From an uncultured Bacteroidota bacterium (GTDB lineage Bacteria > Bacteroidota > Bacteroidia > Flavobacteriales > Flavobacteriaceae): DNA of 39,531 nucleotides. Shown piece after piece: positions 1 to 8,610 of the stretch (position 1 is its first letter; each line of letters starts with the position of its first letter). A program made the position numbers and the translations under genes. Under the pieces are notes generated by a model. It was given only the letters and a program-made list of their open reading frames with translations, searched no databases and had not been told where the DNA came from. The stretch spans positions 1 through 39,531 of the forward strand of contig CACOGA010000011.1 in assembly GCA_902626585.1 (NCBI GenBank), given 5' to 3'.

Positions 1-2667
1 TTGCACAGGGGATAGAATGGTAATGTAATTACCATCTACCGGATTAGGATATACCATCATATCGAGTACCTCATTATCACTATTTGATAATGCGTGAGCA
101 TCAGTAGTTAACATGGAATACCAAGAATTACCTTCAGATCCAACATTTCGAACATACATCGTGGTGTTGTTTTGCTGTAAAATTTGATAATCTTGAGCGC
201 CTGTAGACGTGTAAAAACCTATTGCACCTATAGTGGCAAATGAAATTACATCATATGTCCCATCATTTGATAAAGTATAAGTGTCTGTAAAATCATCTAA
301 AGGATAATTCCAATACTCATTATACTCATTGTCTGCATCATATGCATTGGTTCCATCCGGGTCAAATGCTGCATCAACTTCAGGTTTTTTACCCATAATT
401 GTCATGTCTTCACCAGTATCAAATGTAAATCCACCATCAGTAGTAAAGAACATTATGTCATCTACCAAGCCGTTATTTACACCTGAGTCGTTTGGATAAG
501 TAGCATTATTGAAATCTTCATATGCACCAGAATTCCACCAGTCTGCACCCATGGCATCACCAGGTCCAACACCCCTGTATCCAGCTACCTCATACTGATA
601 TCTCCAACCGTCTGCAGCAGATAAGTATGCTGCCAGATCATCACCTGTACAATCAGCAAACGGGTAGGGGCAATCAGATTCACATGATGTAGTTGAGTTA
701 TCCGTACAATTAACTCCACCATAGGTCCATTCTCCATTAACTTTATATGCCCATGAATCTAAATATTCCCAATCTTGACCCGTTCCATCAACATTGACAT
801 CTCCAAAGGTTTCGATAACACCACCTAAATAATATAATTCAATAGCATCATCTCCATTTTGTGAAATGACTGTGCTTTCAGAAACAAATACATGATCAAA
901 GATTTGAGAAGCATTTAAGTATGAATCCATTGCATCAAGGTCTCTGACAACTAATATGTGTTGACCAGCAGTTGGTGCAGCAGTTGGAAATGTATATTCT
1001 TGACCATCTGTACCACCACCATTATTAGCAACACCAATTCCATAAAGAGCTAAATCTTCAATATCGTCGGTGACATATAGGTGAATTGCTTTTCCTGAGG
1101 AACCACCTTCTGGAACAGTGAAGTCAATAATACCCTGTAACATTAATCCTATACTACCGTCAGGACAACTACCGTCAGTATCACAAGTTCCAAAACAGTG
1201 TAAAAGGGTTATATCAGAAGTTACCTCCGCTAATATCCTATCGTTATAATTTGACGGATCCGCACATTCAAGACCCTCAATATTTTCTTTCGTTCCCCAA
1301 TCCGTTGAACTTGCCGGACTATTGAAAAATGCATAGTTACCTGACGTACCTTCAACCATCGGTACCGTAGCAACCCATACACCGTCTCCGTCATCATCAG
1401 ACATAGCTACTGCATTAGCGCCACCAAGAATTCCACCACCAGCATACATGCCATTTTCCCCAACAGTTATATTTACTGTATTTACAGAAAATGTTACATC
1501 ATAAGTAACAATATCAGATGGGCATTCACCAGTTCCATCACCTGAACAATGTCCAAAGCAAGCTAATATAGTTGTATTTCCAGTTATTTCGGGTAATATT
1601 CTATCGTTATAATTAGCAGGGTCAGCACAATCTTGACCTTCTAAATTTTCTTTTGCTCCCCAGTCACCACCATCATTTGGACTATTTAGGAAAATGTAGT
1701 TTCCTGTGGTACCCGCAGATAAATTAACTGAACCAACGTAAACTCCATCACCATCATCATCATGAAGCTGAAGTGCTTGAGCATTTCCTAAAATTCCTCC
1801 CCCTGCATATATTCCGTTAGCTCCGACACCTCCAACAATCGCTGAAGTATTTACCTGGAATGTCACAGTATACGTATCACCAGGTGTTTCACCCGCACAT
1901 AAATTCCAGTAGACAGTTGGTAGCGTAATATCTTCACCCTCAACTGTAAGAGTTCTATTAGTATAGGTTCCATCACTTACTGTACAACCCTCGACAACTT
2001 CCGTAAAATCTTCCTGATTATTCCATCCGTTAACAGTGAATTTATACTCATAACTGCCGTCTTCTAGAGGTAAGGTTAAGGTCCAAACACCGTCACCATC
2101 ATCATCCGACATAGGATTACATTCACCACACCATCCGTTAAAGTTTCCATTTAAATAAACAGTGTCATCAGCACCTAAACCAACTGGGAAGTTACTCATG
2201 TCTACACTGAATGCAATATCATAAGTTGGGTTTGCTGCCGGACAAGTACCGTCTGACTCACAACTACCAAAGCAGTGTTGAATTGTCATATCTCCTGAGA
2301 TTTCGGGTAATATTCTATCATTATAATTAGCAGGGTCAGCACAATCTTGACCATCAAGATTTTCCTTAGTTCCCCAGTCATTGTCATTACTAGGACTATT
2401 TAAAAAAATATAGTTTCCTGTTGTACCTGTTTCCATTTCAACAGTTACCTCCCAAGTACCGTCACCATCATCATCAGACATAGCATGAGCTTGAGCGCCT
2501 CCAAAAACGCCACCACCTAAATACATGCCATTTTCACCAACAGTAATATTTTGAGTATTAACAGTAAATGTTACGTTAGCATCAGAGGAGTTTATAGATT
2601 CAGTTGCAAATAAGCTTAAACTGAAAAACATCAAAAAAGCAAAAAAGAGTGAGTATAGTTTATTCAT
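1..2667 (-). CDS. T9SS-secreted multi-module protein, 3' end outside window
   Basis: I translated this frame directly from the start at 2665-2667. It is open for 889 codons to the window edge. Residues 1-21 are a signal peptide (MNKLYSLFFAFLMFFSLSLFA). Residues about 30-142, 265-380 and 388-506 are three copies of one beta-rich module, each with GENGMY or GANGIY near its start and a DDDGDG acidic turn. Residues about 144-261 form a related module with NFNGW and YEYKFTVNGW, like glycogen-binding E-set (CBM20/48-like) domains. Residues about 507-850 include a part resembling lamin-tail-like domains of secreted proteins (GDDAIELYY, WEYLDSWAY). The frame ends inside a T9SS sorting domain (MVYPNPVDGNY), so only about 50-60 residues should be missing. 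It is the last visible gene of the PUL. The role is inferred as surface glycan binding; no catalytic motif was recognised. Confidence 0.85.
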   Translation of the reverse strand, partial: MNKLYSLFFAFLMFFSLSLFATESINSSDANVTFTVNTQNITVGENGMYLGGGVFGGAQAHAMSDDDGDGTWEVTVEMETGTTGNYIFLNSPSNDNDWGTKENLDGQDCADPANYNDRILPEISGDMTIQHCFGSCESDGTCPAANPTYDIAFSVDMSNFPVGLGADDTVYLNGNFNGWCGECNPMSDDDGDGVWTLTLPLEDGSYEYKFTVNGWNNQEDFTEVVEGCTVSDGTYTNRTLTVEGEDITLPTVYWNLCAGETPGDTYTVTFQVNTSAIVGGVGANGIYAGGGILGNAQALQLHDDDGDGVYVGSVNLSAGTTGNYIFLNSPNDGGDWGAKENLEGQDCADPANYNDRILPEITGNTTILACFGHCSGDGTGECPSDIVTYDVTFSVNTVNITVGENGMYAGGGILGGANAVAMSDDDGDGVWVATVPMVEGTSGNYAFFNSPASSTDWGTKENIEGLECADPSNYNDRILAEVTSDITLLHCFGTCDTDGSCPDGSIGLMLQGIIDFTVPEGGSSGKAIHLYVTDDIEDLALYGIGVANNGGGTDGQEYTFPTAAPTAGQHILVVRDLDAMDSYLNASQIFDHVFVSESTVISQNGDDAIELYYLGGVIETFGDVNVDGTGQDWEYLDSWAYKVNGEWTYGGVNCTDNSTTSCESDCPYPFADCTGDDLAAYLSAADGWRYQYEVAGYRGVGPGDAMGADWWNSGAYEDFNNATYPNDSGVNNGLVDDIMFFTTDGGFTFDTGEDMTIMGKKPEVDAAFDPDGTNAYDADNEYNEYWNYPLDDFTDTYTLSNDGTYDVISFATIGAIGFYTSTGAQDYQILQQNNTTMYVRNVGSEGNSWYSMLTTDAHALSNSDNEVLDMMVYPNPVDGNYITILSPVQ
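1150..2590 (-). repeat. Internal module repeats within the secreted protein gene
   Basis: Three homologous coding modules lie in this stretch, with a diverged fourth between the first and second. The closest pair is easy to see in the DNA: a segment starting TTTCGGGTAATATTCTATC occurs at 2301 and again at 1587, and similarity continues for about 50 bases. The two sit 714 bases (238 codons) apart. A more diverged copy lies near 1225-1270. Each module also carries an acidic DDDGDG-coding stretch, near 1381-1404, 1746-1770, 2091-2112 and 2461-2482. The near-identity suggests recent duplication or gene conversion within the gene. Confidence 0.75.
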
Positions 2668-2715
2668 AGTATAATAGATTTTAGTGTGATAATTTTAGTT
2701 TAATAATTTAGTAAT

Positions 2716-2836
2716 TTATTTTGAAATTGTTAGGTCATCTATGTAAAATTCTGTACCCTGAGTGATGTACCAAAATTTAACTCCCTGACTACTACTATCG
2801 GACTTTAAATTCAAAGTGTGCAAATATTTTTTTCAT
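2716..2836 (-). pseudogene. Remnant of a secreted binding-module gene (start joined to last 37 codons)
   Basis: The gap between two PUL genes holds a decayed copy of the gene at 4103-4639. Read on the minus strand it encodes KYLHTLNLKSDSSSQGV, then KFWYITQGTEFYIDDLTISK and a stop at 2716-2718. This aligns with the last 37 residues of the 178-residue neighbour (KYSHTFILKSDSS, RFWYMTEGTEFFLDDVSISK). Just upstream is ATGAAAAAAATA (start at 2834-2836), which resembles the start of a signal-peptide gene but lies in another frame and would stop after 13 codons. The simplest reading is an internal deletion of about 140 codons that fused the 5' end to the 3' end out of frame. Confidence 0.75.
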
Positions 2837-2848
2837 AATTAGTTTAAA

Positions 2849-4072
2849 TTATCTAACAACCAGTTTAGATACTTTACTTTGTCCATTGATTGTAACTTTT
2901 AGCATATAGAATCCACTATTGAATGAACTCACATCTAATGTGTTTCCGTTAATAGTAGTATCCATAACTTTTCTACCTGTTACAGTAAATACTTGGATTT
3001 CTTTTGATCCTTGTACCGGAGTTACAATAGTAACATAGTTACCATCAACTGGGTTAGGAAAAATCATCATATCAAGTATTTCATTATTACTAGTAGATAA
3101 ACCAACAGTTGTAAATAAAATCTGTTGAATATCCATTGAACCTGCCGAAGGAACAGCACCATCACCTGGGTTTTCAACTAGCTGGAACCACCAGTTTGCT
3201 TGAGTACCAGACCAATTGGTAAATTCTGATAAGTTTACTTCAATGGTTTGAGCTTCACCGGAATTTGGGGTCATGTCTGATGTTGAAAATTCATTTCCAC
3301 CACTTGGTGAAACAAATGTCAATTTATTCTTTGGTGAATTATTTACAAGTGTTACCTGAACGTATTTATAATTATCAGCATCAACACTGTAAAGACCTGT
3401 TTGTTCTAACTTTGGATAAGGACTCTGGTTTGCTATCTCAAGATGAAGTTCTCCGGCAACTGGCTGCGACATAGTAACACCATTGGCTGTGGTAAATCCT
3501 TCGGAATCAGATGTATCATCAAAAGTATAGTCAACTCTTGGCGTTGAGGGAATTGATTCAACTATTTCAATATGATCAAATAAAACTTCTCCAGCATACA
3601 CATTATTGTTAACGCCATTTCCTTGCTTAAATCTAAAGTTAATCGTATCAACTGTCCCGCTCCAATTTGCATTACTACTCATATTTATATAATGAGTAAC
3701 AAAATCAGAATCATTAGATGAAAGTCCGTCAAAATTTGTAAAGGCATTACTACCATTCACAGTTGTTATGACTTGTAATTTAGCATTACCTGTGAAATTC
3801 TGCATAGTGATGGCAACATAATTTCCTGCGGATGTATCAATATTTGCTGACTCATTTCTAAAGTTTGGATTGGCTGAATCACCATTTCCATCACCATCAT
3901 TATCTACGATAGTGTAAGTTAGATAAGTATCGCCTACTACTATATTTGAGTAGTTGGAGGCAAGAAACCCGTGGTCTGTTCCATTAAAATCCCAAGGAGG
4001 TCCATCTTGGGCGAATAAGCTTAAATTGAAAAACATCAAAAAAGCTACAATGATTGAGTAAAGTTTTTTCAT
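2849..4072 (-). CDS. T9SS-secreted protein with two beta-sandwich modules
   Basis: 407 residues. Residues 1-21 are a signal peptide (MKKLYSIIVAFLMFFNLSLFA) nearly the same as that of the gene to its left. Two beta-rich domains of carbohydrate-binding appearance follow (about 22-172 and 178-322), rich in Asn, Ser, Thr and aromatic residues (NWSGT, ANWWFQLV). Residues 333-407 are a type A T9SS sorting domain (MMIFPNPVDGNY to KLVVR), so the protein should cross the outer membrane and be anchored or released. No catalytic motif was seen. It lies 30 bases downstream of the 178-residue binding protein, in line with the PUL operon. The role in holding or presenting glycan at the surface is inferred from structure type and position. 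It could also be an uncharacterised enzyme. Confidence 0.85.
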   Translation of the reverse strand: MKKLYSIIVAFLMFFNLSLFAQDGPPWDFNGTDHGFLASNYSNIVVGDTYLTYTIVDNDGDGNGDSANPNFRNESANIDTSAGNYVAITMQNFTGNAKLQVITTVNGSNAFTNFDGLSSNDSDFVTHYINMSSNANWSGTVDTINFRFKQGNGVNNNVYAGEVLFDHIEIVESIPSTPRVDYTFDDTSDSEGFTTANGVTMSQPVAGELHLEIANQSPYPKLEQTGLYSVDADNYKYVQVTLVNNSPKNKLTFVSPSGGNEFSTSDMTPNSGEAQTIEVNLSEFTNWSGTQANWWFQLVENPGDGAVPSAGSMDIQQILFTTVGLSTSNNEILDMMIFPNPVDGNYVTIVTPVQGSKEIQVFTVTGRKVMDTTINGNTLDVSSFNSGFYMLKVTINGQSKVSKLVVR

Positions 4073-4102
4073 AAATAAAAGTTATAATTATAATTTAATA
4101 AT

Positions 4103-4639
4103 TTATTTTGAGATGGATACATCGTCTAAGAAAAACTCTGTTCCTTCGGTCATGTACCAAAATCTAATTGCTTGTTTTGAACTATCAGATTTTAAAATAA
4201 AAGTGTGGGAATACTTAGTCCAATCTTCAGTAAGAATAAAATCTTTTCCTTGATAACTACCTTGAACATCAGACTGAATAACTAATTTCATTTTTCCCTT
4301 TCCCCCCTTGTTCTTAGCATGAAAAGTTATTGTTACCGCATCTCCTTCTTTGCCCTTAAACTTTTGATTAAATTGTGAGCTTAAATGATAGCCTTTTTCA
4401 CCTAGTCGATGTGTTTCAACTTTTAGAGCTCTTTGACTGCCTGGATTTGTGTCAAAGTCCTCTACAGAAAATGTGGCGTCAGCACCCTTTCGTGTTACGT
4501 TATTCCACCACCAAAACTTTCCCTCAGGACTTACCCCTTCCAAATTTGAATTCTTTAATTCTAAAGTTTTTTGAGAATAGGTATTAGTGTAAAATAGAAC
4601 TGTAAACAGAGCTAAAATAAATTTAATAGTTAGTTTCAT
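4103..4639 (-). CDS. Secreted stand-alone carbohydrate-binding module
   Basis: 178 residues with a signal peptide (about 1-22, ending NTYSQ) and a single beta-sandwich domain of CBM4/9 or galactose-binding-like type. Its closest relative in the window is the N-terminal module of the GH30 enzyme at 11665-13821. Both share GGD/GAD-ATYS or ATFS, KALK.E.H.LG..G.H.SS, K.KLV.QS.V.GSYQG, W..YSHTF, and FWYM followed by F.LD.VSIS. It has neither T9SS tail nor lipobox, so it is predicted to be periplasmic or released, and could act on its own or pair with another surface protein. Having the same module both free and fused to the GH30 enzyme suggests that both bind the PUL's target glycan (inference). 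A decayed third copy lies at 2716-2836. Confidence 0.85.
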   Translation of the reverse strand: MKLTIKFILALFTVLFYTNTYSQKTLELKNSNLEGVSPEGKFWWWNNVTRKGADATFSVEDFDTNPGSQRALKVETHRLGEKGYHLSSQFNQKFKGKEGDAVTITFHAKNKGGKGKMKLVIQSDVQGSYQGKDFILTEDWTKYSHTFILKSDSSKQAIRFWYMTEGTEFFLDDVSISK

Positions 4640-4664
4640 AATTGATTATTTAGTTTATATACTA

Positions 4665-7160
4665 TTATTTTTTTATTAACCTTAAGGTTTTTAATTGTCG
4701 TGTGTTAATGTCTTCAATTCTGAAAAAATAAATTCCCGTATCAAGGCTTGATGTATTTATAGAAAGTGTGTTATTTTCAAAATTATTTATGCCATTTAAT
4801 TGATATTGTTTCCCTAACATGTCATATATGGAAATATTAGTATGTGAAAAAATATTATTGATAGTAACCAAATTCTTAGCAGGATTTGGGTATAAATATA
4901 TATTTTCAATATAGTTTTCCGAAATGGATAATGGATCAAAAACAGTAACCTCAACCTGACTGCTTGTAGAATTTCCAGAATAATCAGAGGCTGTAAAAGT
5001 AACTATATATACACCTGGTGTTGACGTATCTACATTATGAGAAACATCGTAGCTAACATTACCGTCACAATTATCTGTTACCATTGGCGGTTCGATATCA
5101 CTCACATCAAAAGTCCAATCTATCTCATACTCATAATTACATCCTGATCCTCCGCAATCTGATAATTCTATTACAGGGGGAGTAGTATCATTTGCGCATT
5201 CGTTAACACTAAACTCATATGCTCCTATATCAACTATATCTCCAGAGTTTTCAAAATCAACCGCAGGTGAGCCTTGTGTTACAAGCGAAAAATCATCAAT
5301 GTAATAATCTGATCCAACACCCCCTTGAACTGGTGGCCCTTTTACATATAAAAAGAAATTATTAGAAATATTATGCGTAAAATCAGCCGTCAACAAAGTC
5401 CATTCTTGATCTGAAACTTCAATAGCCTCGGTTAAATTATAATACTCATTTTGGTCTGTATCCTTTATCGTTAATTGAGATGTGCCTGTTTCTCCCTCAG
5501 CTAATTTTACCCAAACATAAAACGTATACGTTTCACCTTGATCTAACAAATTGTTTAAAACAATTCTAGGACTATGCCAATTAGCTGTCCTGTCTGTTGT
5601 AAACAAACTTCTTTCGCCAGACAATGATTGATCAGATGTCGTTTCAATCGTAGATCCAAATGCAGTCCATCCGCCAGTTGCATTTTCAAAGCTTGTGGAT
5701 GCAATTGCGCTACCCGCAACAGGTCTTGGGTTTCCTTCTATATCATGAGTAGGGCTGTAACTTGGGTTTCCAGCATTTATTGCCGGAGAACCTTCAGTAA
5801 GTGAAAAATCAGTTCCTTCAATAGTCAATGGACCATCTACATTTTCAGGTGCTGAAGTAAACATAGGGTCTACATTGATAAGGTTATTACTTTCGGTAGC
5901 TGGCCATGCATAGGTCCCGTTTACAATTATGTTGTCAGTTGCCACCCTAGATCCATAAACATTATTTAATTGAAGGGCTGAAAACTCATTATCTCGAGTC
6001 ATAATAATATTATTTACAACGGTAGCATTTAATACGTGGTTTGCTTTTATCCCCCCTACTTTTTGTCCTCTATGTGCTGGATTACCTTCAGCTTCCGAGA
6101 TGTCCTGTATGATTTCATGGACCCCATTATAGTAAAGTGTATTGTTTTGATATATCGCTGAGGCAGAGTGTGAATGGTCAAAATTAATTCCATTTTTACC
6201 ATTATTTAAACATAAGTTATTTTCAAATAAGAAAGTTCCGTTATAGTCAGGATCACTTCGTGTTACATATATTCCTTGTCCATCCCATATGGATTGAAAA
6301 TTTGCTGTTCCATAATTTGGATTATTATTACCTGAATTATCTGGTAGTTGTGTTACATAAAATCGAATTCTGTTCCAATTATTATAAACAATATTTCCGC
6401 GAATTATCATTTTAATATCGTTAGTGTTATCACCAGAAACCGCAACGGATTCAGCTAAAACAATTGCACTTGAAGCTGAAGAAGTCCACCAGTTTGAATT
6501 ATAAACTATATTGTTTTCTATTAATATGTGATCACTGTCATTAAATCTAATTGCAGAACCACAAGTGTCGTGTACAATATTATTTCTTATTATTATATTG
6601 TGGTGAGCTCCGTAGCCTCCCCATATTCCTTTTCCTCCAAAATAAGAATGGTTATAATTTGTAGAATCATCTTCATCTTCGGCCATCTCTATTTTATAAT
6701 TTCTATCTGCCTCTGCCATATCATAATCAATATCTTGTGCCGGCCCTTCAACCTCAAACCCCTCGACAATTACATAATTCATATTATTAGAAATGACTAT
6801 ACCGCCTCTTCCATCAAATTGAATTTTAGGTGTATGTCCTGGATAGTTTCTTAACGTAATGTATGCACCTTCAGCTCCTGATTTATTTATAGTAACCACG
6901 TGTGGATTATCCATGTTCGTATTTGTTGAAGGATCAACAGTACCATAATTTGCGTTTTGATAAATACCATCCATAACATATACTGTTCCACCAGCACTAA
7001 CCATTGAAATTCCTTTATTTATGGTCTTAAAAGGAGACTCAATTGTTCCTGAATTATTGTCTGAACCATTTGAATCAGAAATATAGTAGTCCTGTGCTGT
7101 CACCAACTGAATACTTAAAATGAAAAAAAGAAAAAATGTATATGTTTTTAATATTGTCAT
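4665..7160 (-). CDS. T9SS-secreted right-handed beta-helix protein, candidate polysaccharide lyase or glycosidase
   Basis: 831 residues. Signal peptide 1-22 (ends VTAQ). Residues about 24-480 form a parallel beta-helix opening with a DUF1565-like start (YYISDSNGSDNNSGT, SPFKTI) and many N-N-I-V/I ladder turns (IIIRNNIVHD, ILIENNIVYN). The end of the helix carries the SPAINAGN and VDIGAYEF marks of the choice-of-anchor Q type, but these are split: about 160 residues (484-640) intervene, forming a carbohydrate-binding-like beta-sandwich. A DUF5011/HYR-like Ig domain follows (about 660-742, DNCDGNVSYD, FTASDYSGN), then a T9SS sorting domain (752-831, YLYPNPAKN). The fold is shared by many polysaccharide lyases and some glycosidases, but I could not assign a CAZy family or catalytic residues. 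The PUL setting supports glycan cleavage. Confidence 0.85.
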   Translation of the reverse strand: MTILKTYTFFLFFILSIQLVTAQDYYISDSNGSDNNSGTIESPFKTINKGISMVSAGGTVYVMDGIYQNANYGTVDPSTNTNMDNPHVVTINKSGAEGAYITLRNYPGHTPKIQFDGRGGIVISNNMNYVIVEGFEVEGPAQDIDYDMAEADRNYKIEMAEDEDDSTNYNHSYFGGKGIWGGYGAHHNIIIRNNIVHDTCGSAIRFNDSDHILIENNIVYNSNWWTSSASSAIVLAESVAVSGDNTNDIKMIIRGNIVYNNWNRIRFYVTQLPDNSGNNNPNYGTANFQSIWDGQGIYVTRSDPDYNGTFLFENNLCLNNGKNGINFDHSHSASAIYQNNTLYYNGVHEIIQDISEAEGNPAHRGQKVGGIKANHVLNATVVNNIIMTRDNEFSALQLNNVYGSRVATDNIIVNGTYAWPATESNNLINVDPMFTSAPENVDGPLTIEGTDFSLTEGSPAINAGNPSYSPTHDIEGNPRPVAGSAIASTSFENATGGWTAFGSTIETTSDQSLSGERSLFTTDRTANWHSPRIVLNNLLDQGETYTFYVWVKLAEGETGTSQLTIKDTDQNEYYNLTEAIEVSDQEWTLLTADFTHNISNNFFLYVKGPPVQGGVGSDYYIDDFSLVTQGSPAVDFENSGDIVDIGAYEFSVNECANDTTPPVIELSDCGGSGCNYEYEIDWTFDVSDIEPPMVTDNCDGNVSYDVSHNVDTSTPGVYIVTFTASDYSGNSTSSQVEVTVFDPLSISENYIENIYLYPNPAKNLVTINNIFSHTNISIYDMLGKQYQLNGINNFENNTLSINTSSLDTGIYFFRIEDINTRQLKTLRLIKK

Positions 7161-7163
7161 GGC

Positions 7164-8603
7164 TTAATTTGATTGATTTTGAAAAGGGTCCTCATTTACA
7201 TAATTTCTCATTTCTTCCAATTTAATACTATATTTTTTAACTAACTCTTTATTTTCAGGGAGTTTTGAAATATCTACATTTTGATTTTTATCGTTTTGCA
7301 TATCATAAAGCATATTTCCTAAATATTTTTCTCCTATTACAAATTCGGTATAAGAATAGTTTTTGTCTATTACTGCTTCACCCTGCTTATATCTTGTATA
7401 AATCTCATCTTTTAAAATAGTTTTTGGGTTTTTAAGAACCGGTGTTAAGCTTTGCCCTTGTATGTAATTTGGAGGAGTTATTCCTGTAAGCTCACAAAGA
7501 GTTGGATAAATATCAACCAGCTCAGTAAAAGAGTTAGTTTCTTCTTTGGAATCAAACTTAGGAGATGATATTATTAATGGAATTTGAACTGCTTCATAAA
7601 ATGTACTATGCTTACACCAAAAACCATGTTCACCTAAAAAGTATCCGTGATCACTCCACAAAATTATTGTGGTATTTTCTCTTAAACCGGCTTCTTCTAA
7701 TCCTTCAATTAATTTTCCGATCATTGCATCCATGTATGAAACACTCGCATAATAACCATGAATCAAATCCTTTGATAATTCATCGTCAAGTAGACCTTCT
7801 GCGGGAATTCCAAGATAATTTTTTCTAAGTTCCGCTGAATTATGTTGGGCTTCAATTGCTATGTCAGGTGAGTTTAAAGGTTGGTATGTGTTATCAGCTA
7901 ACCTAATCTTTTCGTGATCATACATATCCCAATATTTTTTAGGCTGTATGAAGGGGAGGTGTGGCGAAACATAGCCAATAGCCATAAAAAAAGGTTTTCC
8001 ATTGTTACTAAATTCCTTAAACTTTTCAATTGCCTTGAGTGTAATTTTTCCGTCATTATATGCAAAGTCATCTACATCGGGATATTCAACAATTGGATTT
8101 TTCTTACCGTACTCACCTGTTTCAGCATTATCTCTTAATCTTATAGATTCAGGGTCTTGAAAATCAGCTTGATCAGCACCTCCGTCTTTTTCTGTCCAAT
8201 GTTGTGCAAAGTCATCATTATGATGATAAATTTTTCCATATGAAATAGTTTCATATCCGTTTTCCTTAAAAATCTGATTTAGTGGAATTGCATTTGGAGC
8301 ATCAATCGAAGCTCTTGTTGAAAAATCATTGAACCTTTTCTCGCTAGGTCTAACACCAGTCATAATACTTGCTCTACTTGCACCACAAACGGCTATGTTT
8401 GTAAAAGCATTATTAAACTGTACACCCTCTGATGCTAGCTTATCCATGTAAGGGGTAATCATTGTTTCGTTTTCGTAGTTATATGAGCTCATGGTTGGTC
8501 TTAAGTCATCAATTGAAATAAAAAGTATATTATGTTTTTTTTCAACTTGATCATTACATGATATTAAAAATAGTCCTAAAATGATTACTAAAATTTTTCT
8601 CAT
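7164..8603 (-). CDS. Lipoprotein sulfatase, iduronate-2-sulfatase-like (S1 family)
   Basis: 479 residues. A lipobox (LFLISC, Cys16) predicts a lipoprotein. The type I sulfatase core begins with NILFISIDDLRP, carrying the paired metal-binding Asp. The formylglycine signature CGASR is at about residues 73-77, where Cys73 would be oxidised by a maturase; no maturase gene is in the window. Later marks are WSDHGYFLGEHGFW and ELVDIYPTLCELTG, typical of iduronate-2-sulfatase-like members (probably subfamily S1_7). Ala in place of Pro in the signature fits an accepted variant. It removes sulfate esters from glycan fragments, here presumably after GH30 or beta-helix cleavage. It starts 7 bases after the preceding sulfatase and stops 3 bases before the beta-helix gene, so it is in the same transcript. 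Confidence 0.93.
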   Translation of the reverse strand: MRKILVIILGLFLISCNDQVEKKHNILFISIDDLRPTMSSYNYENETMITPYMDKLASEGVQFNNAFTNIAVCGASRASIMTGVRPSEKRFNDFSTRASIDAPNAIPLNQIFKENGYETISYGKIYHHNDDFAQHWTEKDGGADQADFQDPESIRLRDNAETGEYGKKNPIVEYPDVDDFAYNDGKITLKAIEKFKEFSNNGKPFFMAIGYVSPHLPFIQPKKYWDMYDHEKIRLADNTYQPLNSPDIAIEAQHNSAELRKNYLGIPAEGLLDDELSKDLIHGYYASVSYMDAMIGKLIEGLEEAGLRENTTIILWSDHGYFLGEHGFWCKHSTFYEAVQIPLIISSPKFDSKEETNSFTELVDIYPTLCELTGITPPNYIQGQSLTPVLKNPKTILKDEIYTRYKQGEAVIDKNYSYTEFVIGEKYLGNMLYDMQNDKNQNVDISKLPENKELVKKYSIKLEEMRNYVNEDPFQNQSN

Positions 8604-8610
8604 TATGAAT

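Noticed and set aside
7164-8603. Sulfatase signature CGASR as an inactivating change
   Set aside because: Cys-x-Ala-x-Arg is an accepted formylglycine signature in iduronate-2-sulfatase-like bacterial enzymes, and the metal-binding residues are intact.
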